In this document: piece by piece, positions 9,403 to 17,211 of the stretch | How positions within the stretch are numbered: the first letter of the stretch is position 1 | Layout: each line of letters starts with the position of its first letter | NCBI GenBank assembly: GCA_002400365.1 | Contig: DHFK01000087.1 | Coordinates: 9,464 to 73,463, forward strand | Direction of reading: 5' to 3' | DNA: 64,000 bases | DNA from: Anaerolineales bacterium UBA4826 | GTDB taxonomy: Bacteria; Chloroflexota; Anaerolineae; UBA4142 | Notes under the pieces: generated by a model | What the model saw: the letters and a program-made list of their open reading frames with translations, nothing else | What the model was told of the DNA's origin: nothing | Database searches by the model: none | Translations under genes and position numbers: made by a program

Positions 9403-10071
9403 TCATCCGCCGACAAGTTTGTAGCCGACACCGCTCACCGTTTCAATTTGCGTCCGCGCGCCGGCGAGTTTCTTGCGCAAATGCGCGACGTGAACGTCCA
9501 CCGTGCGCGTCTCGCCTGGGAAATCAAAGCCCCAGGCGATTTCCAGCAAGCGTTCGCGCGTCAAGACGATGCCGGGGTTTTGCATCAGCACCGCGAGCAA
9601 ATCGAATTCTTTGGCGCGGAGCGCCACTGGCTTGCCCGCCGCCGTGACTTCGCGCCGATCCAGATCCAGAACCACATCGCCGACGCTGAGGCGCTGGGTC
9701 TTGGGCGCGGGATTGACGCGGCGGAAAATCGCCTTGACGCGCGCGACGAGTTCGCGTGGGTTGAACGGCTTGGTCAGGTAATCGTCCGCGCCGAGTTCCA
9801 GTCCGACGATCTTGTCCACGTCCTGATCGCGCGCGGTCAGCATGATGATCGGCGCGTCGCTTTCCTGGCGGATGCGGCGGCACACTTCCCAGCCGTCCAG
9901 CCCCGGCAGCATCAAATCGAGGATGACCGCCGCCGGCTTGAGCGCGCGAAAGCGGTCGAGCGCAGTCTTGCCGTCATACGCGGTTTCAATTTGATAGCCC
10001 TCTTTTTCCAGGTACAGGCGTTCCAGTTCGATGATGTTCTTTTCGTCGTCCACCAGGAGCAGCGTGGTCAT
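9403..10071 (-). CDS. OmpR/PhoB-family response regulator
   Basis: 222 aa. Receiver domain: acidic pair D8/D9, phospho-acceptor Asp52 in VILDLMLPGLDGW, and Lys in LTKPFNPREL. C-terminal winged helix: VALRAKEFDLLAVLMQNPGIVLTRERLL, RTVDVHVAHLRKKL and a typical ending ETVSGVGYKLVGG. It is the first gene of the kinase operon with a perfect consensus promoter. The direct-repeat box at 10147-10165 upstream suggests autoregulation. Confidence 0.95.
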   Translation of the reverse strand: MTTLLLVDDEKNIIELERLYLEKEGYQIETAYDGKTALDRFRALKPAAVILDLMLPGLDGWEVCRRIRQESDAPIIMLTARDQDVDKIVGLELGADDYLTKPFNPRELVARVKAIFRRVNPAPKTQRLSVGDVVLDLDRREVTAAGKPVALRAKEFDLLAVLMQNPGIVLTRERLLEIAWGFDFPGETRTVDVHVAHLRKKLAGARTQIETVSGVGYKLVGG

Positions 10072-10100
10072 GCGAGACTCCGCGATTCGGTTTCAATGAA

Positions 10101-10129
10101 ATTATAGGACGGACGCGGGGGAATGTCAA
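10101..10129 (-). promoter_or_regulatory. Consensus promoter of the response-regulator operon
   Basis: On the minus strand TTGACA (10129-10124) and TATAAT (10106-10101) are separated by 17 nt: both hexamers and the spacer are exact consensus. The start is predicted near 10094, 23 nt before the ATG at 10071. Confidence 0.85.
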
Positions 10130-10146
10130 AGGGTTTACTCCGCAAA

Positions 10147-10165
10147 ATGTAAAATCACTGTAAAT
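10147..10165. promoter_or_regulatory. Second direct-repeat operator, shared by divergent promoters
   Basis: ATGTAAAA-TCA-CTGTAAAT repeats the 11-bp-period box seen at 7793-7811. It is centred roughly 60-70 nt upstream of both the response-regulator start (minus strand) and the CPBP protease start (plus strand), so one bound dimer could act on both. Confidence 0.6.
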
Positions 10166-10189
10166 TCCTTCTGCCATGCCGCTTGCCAT

Positions 10190-10218
10190 TTGTCACTCGG
10201 CGCTTTTGCGGCTATAAT
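10190..10218 (+). promoter_or_regulatory. Promoter of the CPBP protease gene (leaderless)
   Basis: TTGTCA (10190-10195) - 17 nt - TATAAT (10213-10218). Only 7 nt separate the -10 box from the ATG at 10226, so transcription should begin at or next to the start codon. This also rules out the upstream in-frame ATG at 10190, which is part of the promoter. Confidence 0.8.
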
Positions 10219-10225
10219 CGCGGCG

Positions 10226-10978
10226 ATGGATTCGAATGTATCCAACGACTTGGCTGTACGTCCATCCTTTGCGTTGTCCCCGGTGCCGTGGGGTTGGCGC
10301 GACTTGGGCTGGGCGATCCTCCTCGCAGCGGGCGCCATCCTCGCGCTCAACCTCGGCGCGCTGGCGTTGAGTGTTGGAGTGCGCCTGCCCGTCCACGGAA
10401 ATGGAGTCATCCTCGCGCTCTTTGTCGTCGTCCAAGACCTGATCATCGTCGTCGCGGCGTGGCGGTTTAGCGTCGCGCGTTACCGCGTGGGCTGGGGGCA
10501 ACTGGGCTTGCGCGGGTTCGACGCGGCGTTCGGCTGCCTGACCGGCGCGGCGTTGTTCTTTCTGTCGTACGTCGTGCGCGTCTGCTACGCCGCGACCGCG
10601 CTGGGCTTGGGGATAAAACTGGAACCGCAAGCCGTGCTGGCGCGCCTGGACACCAGCGGCTGGGCATTTTTCTTGACGCTTCTCAGCGCGGCGGTCTGGG
10701 CGCCGGTAGCCGAGGAGATTTTCTTTCGCGGCTTTCTGTACGGCAGTCTGCGCGGGCGCATCGGCGCGCGCGGCGCGATGATAGCCAGCACGTTCTTTTT
10801 CACCGCGCTGCATTTCAGTCTCGACGCCTTTATCCCGCTCTTTGTTCTGGGCTTGTGCCTGGCGTGGCTGTACGAAAAGACCGGCTCGCTCTACCCGGGC
10901 ATGATTCTGCACGCGTCGAACAATGCGGTTGCGCTCGTCGCGTTGTTCGTCACGCAAGCCATGGGGGTCAAGGTGTAA
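10226..10978 (+). CDS. CPBP (CAAX-type) intramembrane metalloprotease
   Basis: 250 aa, polytopic. The glutamate motif EEIFFRGFLYGSLR and a following His motif (ALHFSLDAF) are the metal site of the CPBP/Abi family. The final hydrophobic stretch, GMILHASNNAVALVALFV, carries the third conserved His/Asn element. The start is chosen at 10226 from the promoter position. It is divergent from the response regulator and shares the operator between them, so it may be part of an envelope-response regulon. The substrate is unknown. Confidence 0.85.
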   Translation: MDSNVSNDLAVRPSFALSPVPWGWRDLGWAILLAAGAILALNLGALALSVGVRLPVHGNGVILALFVVVQDLIIVVAAWRFSVARYRVGWGQLGLRGFDAAFGCLTGAALFFLSYVVRVCYAATALGLGIKLEPQAVLARLDTSGWAFFLTLLSAAVWAPVAEEIFFRGFLYGSLRGRIGARGAMIASTFFFTALHFSLDAFIPLFVLGLCLAWLYEKTGSLYPGMILHASNNAVALVALFVTQAMGVKV

Positions 10979-10980
10979 GA

Positions 10981-11007
10981 CCTTCCGGGTTTCCAAAACC
11001 TGGAAGG
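10981..11007 (+). terminator. Hairpin after the CPBP protease gene
   Basis: CCTTCCGGGTTT / AAACCTGGAAGG (12-bp stem with one G-T pair, 3-nt loop) begins 2 nt after the stop and is followed by TTTGCTTCT. Arms match the 7011-7040 hairpin. Confidence 0.65.
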
Positions 11008-11019
11008 TTTGCTTCTACT

Positions 11020-11048
11020 TTGCCAAATCGCCCCAATTCTGGTAAAAT
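11020..11048 (+). promoter_or_regulatory. Promoter of tRNA-Leu
   Basis: TTGCCA (11020-11025) - 17 nt - TAAAAT (11043-11048). The predicted start is near 11055, about 8 nt before the mature 5' end. Confidence 0.75.
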
Positions 11049-11062
11049 GACCATAGAGCGTT

Positions 11063-11150
11063 GGGGGTGTGTCGGAATTGGCAGACGAGCATGGCTTAGG
11101 ACCATGTGGGCTATAAACCCGTGAGAGTTCGAGTCTCTCCATCCCCACCA
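11063..11150 (+). tRNA. tRNA-Leu (anticodon UAG)
   Basis: Class II tRNA. The acceptor stem GGGGGTG pairs with CATCCCC. The anticodon stem is CATGG / CCATG with loop CTTAGGA and anticodon TAG at 11097-11099. There is a long variable arm (TGGGCTATAAACCCG) and a T arm GAGAG-TTCGAGT-CTCTC. CCA is encoded (11148-11150). It reads CUA/CUN leucine codons. Confidence 0.95.
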
Positions 11151-11163
11151 ACAGCGAAGGCAG

Positions 11164-11240
11164 AAGGATGAAGGATGAAGGATGACAAACAGCGCGCTGC
11201 GATCAGTTTTCATCCTTCATCCCTCATCCCTCATCCTTTT
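11164..11240. repeat. Inverted GGATGAA heptamer repeat
   Basis: The left arm has tandem GGATGAA units (11166-11184). The right arm has tandem CATCCTT/CATCCCT units (11211-11237). The arms are complementary and the spacer is ~26 nt. The same unit family appears at 36302-36355 and inside polA at 54932-55036. Confidence 0.8.
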
Positions 11241-11272
11241 GATCCATAGTCCAAGAGAGGGAAACTAACCAC

Positions 11273-12736
11273 GTGAAAGTTACCACGGAACGCACCCCGA
11301 ATTGCAACGCCGTCGTCACCGTCGAGGTGGACGACGACCAAGTCCAACGCGCGTTAAAGAACGCGGCAGTGCGCGTCTCGCGCATCCGCCCGATCCCCGG
11401 CTTTCGCCCCGGCAAGGCGCCGTACGCACGCGTCGAACGCGCGGTAGGCAAGGACCTCTTGCTCGACGAAGCGATTGACGAACTGGCGCAATCGCTCTAC
11501 AAGCAAGTTCTGAAAGACGCAAACATCGAACCCTACGACGCCGGCAGCGTCGAGGTCGTGCAAAAGCAGCCGGTCATCTTAAAGTTCACGGTCCCCACGC
11601 GCCCGGTCGTCACGCTGGGCGACTATCGCTCCATCTACATTCAGCCCGAGCCGGTCGAAGTGAGCGCTGCGGAGGTGAATCAGGTCATCGAGCGCTGGCG
11701 CACGGAGCAAGCCACACTCGTGCCAGTCACGCGACCTGTGCAGCTGGGCGATCGCATTACCATCAATGTCAAAGGTGGGATCGAAAACCAGACGCAGATA
11801 GACCGCGAGAGCATGGAAGTGCAGATGGAGCCGGAGAAATTGCTCTTTCCCTGGTTGGAGCAACTCGTCGGCGCGAACGCCAACACGCCGCTCTCGATTA
11901 CCTACACCTACCCAGCGGATGCGGCGGCGCCGGTCGCCGGCAAGACGGCGACGTACGCCGTGACCGTCACGGAAATCAAAGAGACCCAGTTGCCGGAACT
12001 CGACGACGCGTTCGCCCAGTCCATCAGCGCGTTCGAAACGCTCGACCAGTTGAAAAGGCGCGTCCGCGCGAATCTGCTGGCGGAAAAGCAAGACGCGGAA
12101 AACAATCGCTATGCCGACCAGGTGGTGGACGCCGTGGTGGCGCAAGCGCAGATCGAGTACCCCGATTCCATGATCGAAGACGAGCTCAACGTCGAGGTCG
12201 AGCAATCGAAAGACCTTGCCAAGCGGCTGAGTCTGACCTGGCAAAAGTACCTGGAATTGGCAAAGCAGGACGAGAGCACGTATCGTGAAGCCAGCCGCCC
12301 GCGCGCGGAAAAGCGGCTCAAGCGCTTGCTGGCGCTGATGCAGGTCGCCGAAGCGGAAAAACTCGCGGTCACCGCCAAGGACGTGGACGTGGAAATTGAT
12401 CTGCGCGCGCAGCAAGACGCGCGCGCCGGCGGGAGCGCGGAGCAAACGCGCCGCGCGCTGGCGACGTCCGATTCCCGGCGCGACATCGAGTTTACGCTCA
12501 GACTGCGCAAGGCGATCGCCTTTTTGGTCGCTTCCGCCAAGGGCGAGCCGACGAGCGGAAAGATCGTGACGCCAGACATGGTGCTCGCCGAACGCCGCGC
12601 CCGCGCGCAAGCCGCCGCGGCGGCAACCGCCGAGACCGGCGTATCGCCCAGCGGCTTGATCACCGATCCGTCTCAAGTGCGCGCGGAGGATTGGCCCCGC
12701 GGGCTGGACCATCCGCTGCTGCCAGGACAAGAGTAA
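11273..12736 (+). CDS. tig: Trigger factor (ribosome-associated chaperone, PPIase)
   Basis: 487 aa. The N-terminal ribosome-binding domain includes the signature GFRPGKAPYARVE (residues ~43-55). The central FKBP-like domain (about 150-235) begins GDRITINVKG. The C-terminal arms are helical and charged. It binds nascent chains at the ribosome exit. The GTG start at 11273 follows a GAGAGGGAAA purine tract. It precedes clpP and clpX, the common tig-clpP-clpX order. Confidence 0.94.
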   Translation: MKVTTERTPNCNAVVTVEVDDDQVQRALKNAAVRVSRIRPIPGFRPGKAPYARVERAVGKDLLLDEAIDELAQSLYKQVLKDANIEPYDAGSVEVVQKQPVILKFTVPTRPVVTLGDYRSIYIQPEPVEVSAAEVNQVIERWRTEQATLVPVTRPVQLGDRITINVKGGIENQTQIDRESMEVQMEPEKLLFPWLEQLVGANANTPLSITYTYPADAAAPVAGKTATYAVTVTEIKETQLPELDDAFAQSISAFETLDQLKRRVRANLLAEKQDAENNRYADQVVDAVVAQAQIEYPDSMIEDELNVEVEQSKDLAKRLSLTWQKYLELAKQDESTYREASRPRAEKRLKRLLALMQVAEAEKLAVTAKDVDVEIDLRAQQDARAGGSAEQTRRALATSDSRRDIEFTLRLRKAIAFLVASAKGEPTSGKIVTPDMVLAERRARAQAAAAATAETGVSPSGLITDPSQVRAEDWPRGLDHPLLPGQE

Positions 12737-12821
12737 TTTCAGATTTCAGATTTATGCTTTAAGATTTGGCGCGCCCTCAAGTGGACGTGGAAATCATAAA
12801 TCTGAAATCTGAAATTTAGCA
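12737..12821. repeat. Perfect long inverted repeat between tig and clpP
   Basis: TTTCAGATTTCAGATTTATG and its exact reverse complement CATAAATCTGAAATCTGAAA flank a ~45-nt spacer. Each arm is a tandem of the 7-nt unit TCAGATT. It can form a strong RNA hairpin between two co-directional genes. Confidence 0.85.
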
Positions 12822-12834
12822 GGAGTCTCAAAGA

Positions 12835-13467
12835 ATGAATCACCTAGTCAGGTCGCCCAACGCCGTCATCCCCATGGTCGTCGAGAATACCGGGCGCGGG
12901 GAGCGCGTGTACGATATTTACTCGCTGTTATTGAAAGAGCGCATCATCTTTCTGGGCACGCCGATTGACGACCACGTCGCCAACCTGGTGGTGGCGCAAA
13001 TGCTCTTCCTCGATCGCGAGGACCCGGAAAAGGAAATCCGCCTGTACGTCAATTGCCCCGGCGGCTCGATCACGGCAGGGCTCGCGATGTACGACACGAT
13101 GCAAATCGTCGGCGCGCCGGTCTCGACGATCTGCGTGGGGCTAGCCGCCAGCATGGGCACGGTGCTGCTCTCGGCGGGCGCGAAGGGCCGCCGCTACGCG
13201 CTGCCCAACTCGACCATTCACATCCATCAGCCGTGGGGCGGCGCGCAGGGCCAAGCCGTGGACATCGAGATCGAGGCGCGGCGCATCATGCGCGAGCGCG
13301 AGCGCTTGAACCAGTTGTTAGCCAAGAACACCGGGCAGCCCCTCGAACGCATCATCCACGACACCGACCGCAACTATTACATGGACGCGGCGGAAGCCGT
13401 CGAGTACGGCTTGATCGACGAAGTGCTCGCCAGCCCGAAAACGGAAAAGCAGGAAGAGAAAAAGTAA
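12835..13467 (+). CDS. clpP: ATP-dependent Clp protease proteolytic subunit
   Basis: 210 aa. The serine protease forms the tetradecameric chamber of ClpXP. Catalytic Ser106 lies in [12 protein letters not shown] and His131 in IHIHQPWGG; the Asp lies in the [13 protein letters not shown] region. The oxyanion loop [10 protein letters not shown] is present. The ribosome-binding site is AGCAGGAG. It is 4 nt upstream of clpX, its unfoldase partner. Confidence 0.97.
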   Translation: MNHLVRSPNAVIPMVVENTGRGERVYDIYSLLLKERIIFLGTPIDDHVANLVVAQMLFLDREDPEKEIRLYVNCPGGSITAGLAMYDTMQIVGAPVSTICVGLAASMGTVLLSAGAKGRRYALPNSTIHIHQPWGGAQGQAVDIEIEARRIMRERERLNQLLAKNTGQPLERIIHDTDRNYYMDAAEAVEYGLIDEVLASPKTEKQEEKK

Positions 13468-13471
13468 GCGC

Positions 13472-14755
13472 ATGCCTAACATCATCCGGCGCGAGGAAGA
13501 ATACTGTTCGTTTTGCAGTCGCAGTTCGGAACAGGTGAGTCGGCTGATCGCAGGACCGGAATCCGTGTTCATCTGCGACGAGTGCGTGGACCTCTGCCGC
13601 GAAATCCTGGAGGCGGAAGCCGCGGGCGCCAAGGGCGAGACGCTCTCCATCCAGCGTTTGCCGCCCAAAGAAATCTATCGGCGGCTGAATCAATACGTCG
13701 TCGGGCAGGACCGCGCGAAAAAAGTCCTCTCCGTCGCGGTGTACAACCACTATAAACGCGTCCAGCCCGGCGCGGCGCCCGACGACATCGAACTGGGCAA
13801 ATCGAACATCTTGCTGATCGGCCCGACCGGCTGCGGCAAGACTCTGCTGGCGCAAACGCTCGCGAAAATCCTCGACGTGCCGTTTACGATCGCGGATGCG
13901 ACCACGCTGACCGAAGCCGGCTACGTCGGCGAAGACGTCGAAAACATCTTGCTCGCGTTGATTCAGAACGCCGACGGCGACATCGCGCGCGCCGAGCGCG
14001 GCATCATCTACATTGACGAGATTGACAAGATCGCGCGCAAGAGCGGCGACAGCCCTTCGATCACGCGTGATGTTTCGGGCGAGGGCGTGCAGCAAGCGTT
14101 GTTGAAAATTCTGGAGGGGACGGTCGCGAATGTTCCGCCGCACGGCGGGCGCAAACACCCGCACCAAGAGTTCATCCAGATCAACACCGCCAACATCCTG
14201 TTTGTCTGCGGCGGCGCGTTCGAGAGCTTGGACAAGATCATCCTGGACCGCACCACGGATCGCCGGGCGGTCGGCTTCAAAGGCGAGAAAGAACGCTCCA
14301 CGCAAGAAGCCAGTCCGGCAGAACTGCTCAAACTCGTCACCGCCGACGACCTGCTGCGCTTTGGATTGATTCCAGAATTTGTCGGGCGGATTCCGGTGAT
14401 CGTCAGCGTAGACCCGCTCGATCGCGGGATGCTCATTCAGATTTTGACCGAGCCAAAGAATTCGATCATCAAGCAGTACCAGCGTTTGTTCGCGCTGGAC
14501 CAGGTCGAGTTGGCTTTTACGGACGACGCGCTGCAAGCGGCGGCGGAAGAGGCGCTGCGCTACCGCACCGGGGCGCGCGGCTTGCGCACGATCATCGAAG
14601 GCATCCTGCTCGACGTGATGTACGAAATCCCGTCGCGCAAAGACGTGCGCAAGTGCCTCATCACCGCCGAGACGATCCGCCAGCGCGCCAAGCCCCTTTT
14701 GCTGACGCAGACCGAGCACCCGGTCGAATGGCAAGAGGCGCAAAAGACCGCGTAG
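13472..14755 (+). CDS. clpX: Clp protease ATP-binding subunit ClpX
   Basis: 427 aa. The N-terminal C4 zinc finger (YCSFCSRSS...[10 protein letters not shown]) binds adaptors and substrates. AAA+ core: Walker A GPTGCGKT, Walker [12 protein letters not shown], sensor and arginine-finger region [14 protein letters not shown], and the pore motif [10 protein letters not shown]. It unfolds substrates for ClpP. Translation is probably coupled to clpP (4-nt gap). Confidence 0.97.
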   Translation: MPNIIRREEEYCSFCSRSSEQVSRLIAGPESVFICDECVDLCREILEAEAAGAKGETLSIQRLPPKEIYRRLNQYVVGQDRAKKVLSVAVYNHYKRVQPGAAPDDIELGKSNILLIGPTGCGKTLLAQTLAKILDVPFTIADATTLTEAGYVGEDVENILLALIQNADGDIARAERGIIYIDEIDKIARKSGDSPSITRDVSGEGVQQALLKILEGTVANVPPHGGRKHPHQEFIQINTANILFVCGGAFESLDKIILDRTTDRRAVGFKGEKERSTQEASPAELLKLVTADDLLRFGLIPEFVGRIPVIVSVDPLDRGMLIQILTEPKNSIIKQYQRLFALDQVELAFTDDALQAAAEEALRYRTGARGLRTIIEGILLDVMYEIPSRKDVRKCLITAETIRQRAKPLLLTQTEHPVEWQEAQKTA

Positions 14756-14763
14756 GACAATCC

Positions 14764-14796
14764 AGAAACCAGGGCGCCTGCAGAAACCTGGTTTCT
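14764..14796. repeat. Short palindromic repeat after clpX
   Basis: AGAAACCAGG / CCTGGTTTCT, a perfect 10-bp pair with 13-nt spacer, starts 8 nt after the clpX stop. It resembles the GAAACCCGTTTTC family in layout but not in exact arm sequence. Confidence 0.7.
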
Positions 14797-14808
14797 AGCG
14801 GAGACCCT

Positions 14809-16107
14809 ATGGAAGCGACTCCCTCCCCTAACTTTCCGCCGGAACCGCGGACCATCGAAGATACCGGTTTGAGCATGGCGTTCCTCGCCGACCTCGCGCT
14901 CAAGACGATGTACACGCGCGGCTTTATGATGGGCCACGAAATCGCCGATTCGATGAAACTCCCCTTTGCCAATGTGGTTGACCGCGTCCTCGACTATTTG
15001 CGCCGCGAGCATCTCACCGAAGTGAAAGGTTCGGGCGGCTTTGGCGAATCCTCCTACCAATATGTGATTTCCGACGAGGGGCGCGCACGCACGCGGGAAC
15101 TGATGGATCAGAATCAGTACGTCGGGAGCGCGCCCGTCCGCCTGGAAGCCTATACGCGTATGGCGGCGGCGCAGTCGTTCGGCGGGCACGTCGTTTCCCA
15201 GGAGAGTCTCCGGCGCGCGTTCGCCCACCTGGTCCTCAGCGAAGAAATCTTGAATCAGTTGGGTCCCGCCATCAACTCGGGCAAATCCATGTTCCTGTTT
15301 GGCAACGCCGGCAACGGCAAGACCGCCATCGCCGAAGCCATCGGGACGCTGCTGCCCGGCGCGATTCTCATTCCCTATGCGGTCAGCGTGGATGGGCACA
15401 TTATCCGAATCTTCGACGCGCTGCACCATCAAGCGATCCCGGAACAAGACGATGGCGACAACACCGCCGTGGGCATTCGCAAAGGCGAACGCTATGACCG
15501 CCGCTGGGTGCCCATTCGCCGCCCGTTGATCGTCACCGGCGGCGAACTGATGCTGGAGAACCTCGACCTGGTTTTTGATCCGACGACGAAATTCTACGAA
15601 GCGCCGTATCAGATGAAGGCGAACGGCGGCGTCTTCCTGATTGATGACTTTGGGCGTCAGCAGGTGCGCCCGCGCGAGTTATTGAATCGCTGGATCGTTC
15701 CGCTCGAAAAGCGCGTGGATTACTTGACGCTGGCGACGGGGCACAAGATTGACGTGCCTTTCGACGCGCTGATTCTTTTTTCGACCAACCTCAATCCCGA
15801 CGACCTGGTGGACGAAGCGTTCCTGCGCCGTATCCGTTACAAGATCTACGTGACGGATCCGACGTGGGAGGATTATCGAGAGATCTTTAAACGCGTGGCG
15901 GCGAAGAACAGCATCCCCTACTCGGAAGAGGGCTTGCGTTATCTCATCACCGAGTATTACATCAAGCCCAAACGCAAACCGCGCGCGGTCCATCCGCGCG
16001 ACATTCTGGAAGAACTCGCGGACATTGCGCGCTTTCGCGGTCTGCCGCCGACCATGTCCAAAGAGTTGCTGGATCTGGCTTGCCGCACGTATTTCTTGCG
16101 CGGGTAA
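14809..16107 (+). CDS. AAA family ATPase (chaperone-like)
   Basis: 432 aa from the ATG at 14809. The N-terminal ~120 residues look like a winged-helix domain (SMKLPFANVVDRVLDYLRREHLTEVKG). The AAA core has Walker A LFGNAGNGKTAIAEAIG, Walker B GGVFLIDDFGRQQVR and an arginine-rich sensor (DEAFLRRIRYKIYV). Related proteins are annotated as predicted ATPases with chaperone activity. It follows clpX by 53 nt and precedes a membrane protein by 16 nt, suggesting an ATPase-membrane pair. The client is unknown. Confidence 0.8.
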   Translation: MEATPSPNFPPEPRTIEDTGLSMAFLADLALKTMYTRGFMMGHEIADSMKLPFANVVDRVLDYLRREHLTEVKGSGGFGESSYQYVISDEGRARTRELMDQNQYVGSAPVRLEAYTRMAAAQSFGGHVVSQESLRRAFAHLVLSEEILNQLGPAINSGKSMFLFGNAGNGKTAIAEAIGTLLPGAILIPYAVSVDGHIIRIFDALHHQAIPEQDDGDNTAVGIRKGERYDRRWVPIRRPLIVTGGELMLENLDLVFDPTTKFYEAPYQMKANGGVFLIDDFGRQQVRPRELLNRWIVPLEKRVDYLTLATGHKIDVPFDALILFSTNLNPDDLVDEAFLRRIRYKIYVTDPTWEDYREIFKRVAAKNSIPYSEEGLRYLITEYYIKPKRKPRAVHPRDILEELADIARFRGLPPTMSKELLDLACRTYFLRG

Positions 16108-16123
16108 CCCCGAGGAGGAAAAC

Positions 16124-17086
16124 ATGTTCAGTTCGGTTTCAGTCGTGCTGGATGTCGCCATCGGAATTATTTTCGTCTTTTTGTTGGTCAGTCTCATCTG
16201 TTCCCAGATCAACGAAAAGATTTCACAATGGCTACGGATGCGCGCCAAGGGGCTGGAAGACGGGCTGCGGCAGTTCATCGTTGGCGACCCCAACCTCCAG
16301 CAACTGCTCTACAGCAATCCGCTGATCAAATCGCTGACGCCGGAGGATGCGTGGGTGACTCAGTTTCTCGAAAAGACCCCCGGGTTGAAGCAGTTGATTC
16401 GCGCCGACAAAAACCCGGTGAGCATCCCGCCGCGCACCTTCGCCCTCGCCTTGTTCGACATGATGATCCCCAATGCAGCGGGGAACACCAGCGTCGCGCA
16501 GTTACACGCGACGATCGCCACGCTGCCCACCACTTCGCCGATGCGCGCGCCCTTGCTTTCGATCATCTCCACGGCAGAAAACAACATTAATACGGTGCGC
16601 CAGAACATCGAAGCCTGGTACGACAGCGCGATGACAAAGACGACGGCGCTCTACCAGGGACACATGTGGCGCTTTGCGTTGGTCATCGCCTCGCTCGTCG
16701 CCATCGTGCTGAACGTGGACACGGTCGCCGTCGGCGTCAATCTGTGGAGCGATTCGTCCTTACGCTCCGCGCTCGTCGCCGAAGCCGGCAAGTACGCGCA
16801 AGGCACGCCGCAAAAGGAAGCAGCGCTCAAACAACTCAACTCGCTGAGTCTGCCGATTGGCTGGCAGGTGCAATTCTCGCCCACGGCAACCGATTGGCTG
16901 TCCAAGATCCAATCTATCTCCATCAAGCCGAACGATTGGCTCGCCAAGCCGAATCAGCCGGAGACGACGTTGGGCTGGCGCAGCGGCTTGTTCAAACTCG
17001 CGGGCTGGCTCATCACCGCGCTCGCCGGCGCGCAAGGCGCGCCCTTCTGGTTCGACCTCTTGAAAAAGTTGACGCGGCGGGGTTAG
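16124..17086 (+). CDS. Multi-pass membrane protein of unknown function
   Basis: 320 aa starting at ATG 16124 with a strong GAGGAGG site. An N-terminal helix (VVLDVAIGIIFVFLLVSLICSQI) is followed by a soluble region with ALALFDMMIP and a helical NINTVRQNIEAWYDSAM segment. Then comes a second helix (WRFALVIASLVAIVLNVDTVAV) and a C-terminal helix (LAGWLITALAGAQGAPFWFDLLKKL). The ending PFWFDLL resembles a motif seen in some bacterial gliding- or nodulation-type membrane proteins, but no family is assigned. It is probably co-expressed with the AAA ATPase upstream. Confidence 0.7.
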   Translation: MFSSVSVVLDVAIGIIFVFLLVSLICSQINEKISQWLRMRAKGLEDGLRQFIVGDPNLQQLLYSNPLIKSLTPEDAWVTQFLEKTPGLKQLIRADKNPVSIPPRTFALALFDMMIPNAAGNTSVAQLHATIATLPTTSPMRAPLLSIISTAENNINTVRQNIEAWYDSAMTKTTALYQGHMWRFALVIASLVAIVLNVDTVAVGVNLWSDSSLRSALVAEAGKYAQGTPQKEAALKQLNSLSLPIGWQVQFSPTATDWLSKIQSISIKPNDWLAKPNQPETTLGWRSGLFKLAGWLITALAGAQGAPFWFDLLKKLTRRG

Positions 17087-17160
17087 TAGGGGCAGTCCTG
17101 CGTGACTGCCCAACGCGGGCGACCACATCGGGTCGCCCCTACAAGATCGCGTCCTAAACA

Positions 17161-17198
17161 ATCGCCGCGCTCGCGAGACATCGCGGGCGCGGCGATTT
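17161..17198 (+). terminator. Rho-independent terminator after the clp region
   Basis: A 16-bp stem ATCGCCGCGCTCGCGA / TCGCGGGCGCGGCGAT with one T-G pair and a GACA loop, followed by TTTTC. It closes the plus-strand block tig to 17086 and faces the convergent gene ending at 17212. Confidence 0.85.
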
Positions 17199-17211
17199 TC
17201 TGTTGACTTTT

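Noticed and set aside
14653..14808. Upstream extension of the AAA ATPase
   Set aside because: It lies inside clpX in another frame; ATG 14809 is the credible start.
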